Shown here: piece after piece, positions 6,092 to 7,206 of the stretch
Numbering within the stretch: position 1 is the first letter of the stretch
How the letters are laid out: the number at the start of each line of letters is the position of its first letter
Assembly: GCA_015487335.1 (NCBI GenBank)
Contig: WFPZ01000054.1
Coordinates: 1 to 7,206, forward strand
Length of the DNA: 7,206 nt
Source: Paracoccaceae bacterium
Lineage (GTDB): Bacteria > Pseudomonadota > Alphaproteobacteria > Rhodobacterales > Rhodobacteraceae
Direction: 5' to 3'
Notes under the pieces: generated by a model
What the model was told of the DNA's origin: nothing
Databases searched by the model: none
Seen by the model: the letters and a program-made list of their open reading frames with translations, nothing else
Made by a program: the position numbers and the translations under genes

Positions 6092-7206
6092 CGTGGTTCT
6101 CCTCCTCCTGTGTCAGGTTTCCGTTGCCGGTTTCCGGCCCGGATCTTCCGGGCAAGTTCTTCGCTGCCAAGCTGCGGCGGGCCGTCCGAGCCGCGCACCA
6201 CGAGGGTCGCATCGGCCAGCTCGCGCAGGGATTCGGGGGCGGCGCCGCGGATGCGGGCGATCAGCATTTCCGTCAGCCGTATCCCGGCCCGGCGGGCATC
6301 GACGCCGAAGGTGGTCAGCCCCGGCGCGGCGAAGGCGCCTTCGGGTATGCCGTCATAGGCGATGATCGACAGATCGCGCCCGATCTCCAGCCCCAGCCGC
6401 CGGGCGGTGCGGAACGCCCCCAGCGCGGCGGCATCCAGCGCGAAGATGATCGCCGTGGGCGGGCGGGGCAGCGCCAGCAGCGCCTCGGCGGCCGCCTCGC
6501 CGGCCTCCTGGGTCATGGCGCCGGTGCGGATCAGCTCGGGGGATTCGTCCAGCCGGGCCTCGGCCAGGCCCCTGCGGTAGCCCGCCAGCCGCAGCACCGA
6601 ATAGTTGTATTCCTCGCCGCCGTTGACGAAGGCGATCCGCCGGTGCCCGGCTGCGGCCAGCCGCAGCACCGCCTTGCGCATCGCCGCCTCGCCGCGGATG
6701 TCGAACCAGGCGCAGCCCTGCGGATCGGCCACCCGGCCGTAGAGCACGAAAGGCACCGAAAGCTCCTTGCACAGGGCCACGCGGGGGTCGTGGATGCGGG
6801 TGCGCGGCAGGATGAACCCGTCGGCCTTGCGCTCTTCGACCAGGCGGTGCATGGTTTCCAGCCCGGCCTGCTGAGAGGTGGCGGTGGCCACCGTCAGCGT
6901 CCAGTGTTCGGCGCTGGCGGCCCGGCTGACCCCGTCGAGGAAATCGGTGAGGAAGGGCTTCTGGGTGTTCTCCGCATCGACCGACAGGACCAGCCCCACC
7001 GAGCGCGCCCGCCCGGTGCGGATCGCCTGGGCCTGGGCCAGCGGCCGGTAGCCCATGGCCTCGGCCTTGCGCGCCACCCGCAGCCGGGTGCTCTCGGAGA
7101 TGTCGGGATAGTTGTTGAGCGCGCGGCTCACCGTGCCCTTGGACAGGCCGAGCGCATCGGCCACGTCCTGGATGGTCGTCCGGCCGCCGTGGCGGCGCAA
7201 CAGATG
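6088..7206 (-). CDS. LacI-family transcriptional regulator (start uncertain at window edge)
   Basis: A DNA-binding regulator that should repress or control this uptake operon in response to a sugar ligand. Counting from a TTG at 7200 (370 residues), the LacI helix-turn-helix is at about 9-30 (TTIQDVADALGLSKGTVSRA), followed by PDISESTRLRVARKAEAMGY and the hinge RPLAQAQAIRTGRARSVGLV. The periplasmic-binding-protein-like effector domain runs from about 68 to 345 (motifs GFILPRTR, AGHRRIAFVNGG, IIAYDGIPEG, LTTFGVDARRAGIRLTEMLI). The frame stays open through the last bases shown and no ATG or GTG is visible before the helix-turn-helix, so the start may be that TTG or a codon just outside. As first gene, overlapping the binding-protein ATG, it is very likely co-transcribed with the transporter and hence autoregulated. 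Its operator would lie beyond the right edge. Similar in position to S. meliloti aglR. Confidence 0.94.
   Translation of the reverse strand, partial: HLLRRHGGRTTIQDVADALGLSKGTVSRALNNYPDISESTRLRVARKAEAMGYRPLAQAQAIRTGRARSVGLVLSVDAENTQKPFLTDFLDGVSRAASAEHWTLTVATATSQQAGLETMHRLVEERKADGFILPRTRIHDPRVALCKELSVPFVLYGRVADPQGCAWFDIRGEAAMRKAVLRLAAAGHRRIAFVNGGEEYNYSVLRLAGYRRGLAEARLDESPELIRTGAMTQEAGEAAAEALLALPRPPTAIIFALDAAALGAFRTARRLGLEIGRDLSIIAYDGIPEGAFAAPGLTTFGVDARRAGIRLTEMLIARIRGAAPESLRELADATLVVRGSDGPPQLGSEELARKIRAGNRQRKPDTGGGEPR
6099..6109 (-). promoter_or_regulatory. Repeated AGGAGGAGGAG ribosome binding site of the binding-protein gene
   Basis: Three overlapping GGAG registers lie inside the last codons of the regulator, where they encode Gly-Gly-Gly-Glu. 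The nearest is 7 nt from the ATG at 6091. This is the richest Shine-Dalgarno stretch among the junctions visible here and fits the need to make much more binding protein than regulator. Confidence 0.8.

Noticed and set aside
3326..6358. A plus-strand open frame of 1010 codons running opposite both transporter genes and part of the regulator.
   Set aside because: It is antisense to three well-supported genes. Its translation is a low-complexity, His/Arg/Gln/Gly-rich product with no recognisable domain, as expected from the opposite strand of very GC-rich coding DNA that lacks stop codons.

Overview
The window is one tightly packed, one-directional operon. Every gene I can support lies on the minus strand, so it reads from the right end (about 7206) to the left end (1). 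The DNA is very GC-rich and G/C-ending codons dominate. The gene order and families, and an intergenic sequence of a kind I associate with Rhodobacterales, point to an alphaproteobacterium, most likely a Rhodobacteraceae member. That placement is inference.

In transcription order: (1) a LacI-family regulator (6088 to the right edge; its start may lie just outside); (2) a periplasmic sugar-binding protein with a Sec signal peptide (4724-6091), overlapping the regulator by the ATGA junction; (3) an 87-bp gap with two GC-rich hairpins; (4) a MalF-type permease (3392-4636) with an unusual DUF11-like domain inserted in its first periplasmic loop; (5) a 64-bp gap with a recurrent-looking element; (6) a MalG-type permease (2125-3327) with an extra, apparently four-helix, N-terminal membrane region; (7) a cytoplasmic GH63/MGH1-like glycoside hydrolase (860-2128) with the hallmarks of mannosylglycerate/glucosylglycerate hydrolases; (8) a MalK/UgpC-type ATPase (1-860) cut by the left edge. 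Genes 6-7 and 7-8 overlap by ATGA and TGATG.

The layout regulator / binding protein / permease / permease / hydrolase / ATPase is that of the alpha-glucoside operon aglR-aglEFGAK of Sinorhizobium meliloti. Here the GH13 alpha-glucosidase slot holds a GH63-like enzyme whose motifs resemble glucosylglycerate hydrolase. The coherent reading is a scavenging system. A glycosylated compatible solute (glucosylglycerate or mannosylglycerate are the best candidates) is bound in the periplasm, imported intact by ABC transport and split in the cytosol into a hexose and glycerate. Expression would be under a LacI regulator that sits first in its own operon.

The points most worth a second look are the hydrolase swap with its implied substrate, the extra domains on both permeases, and the intercistronic hairpins after the binding-protein gene. 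No RNA genes, mobile elements, CRISPR arrays or integration sites were seen. No promoter or operator is visible; these should lie beyond the right edge.
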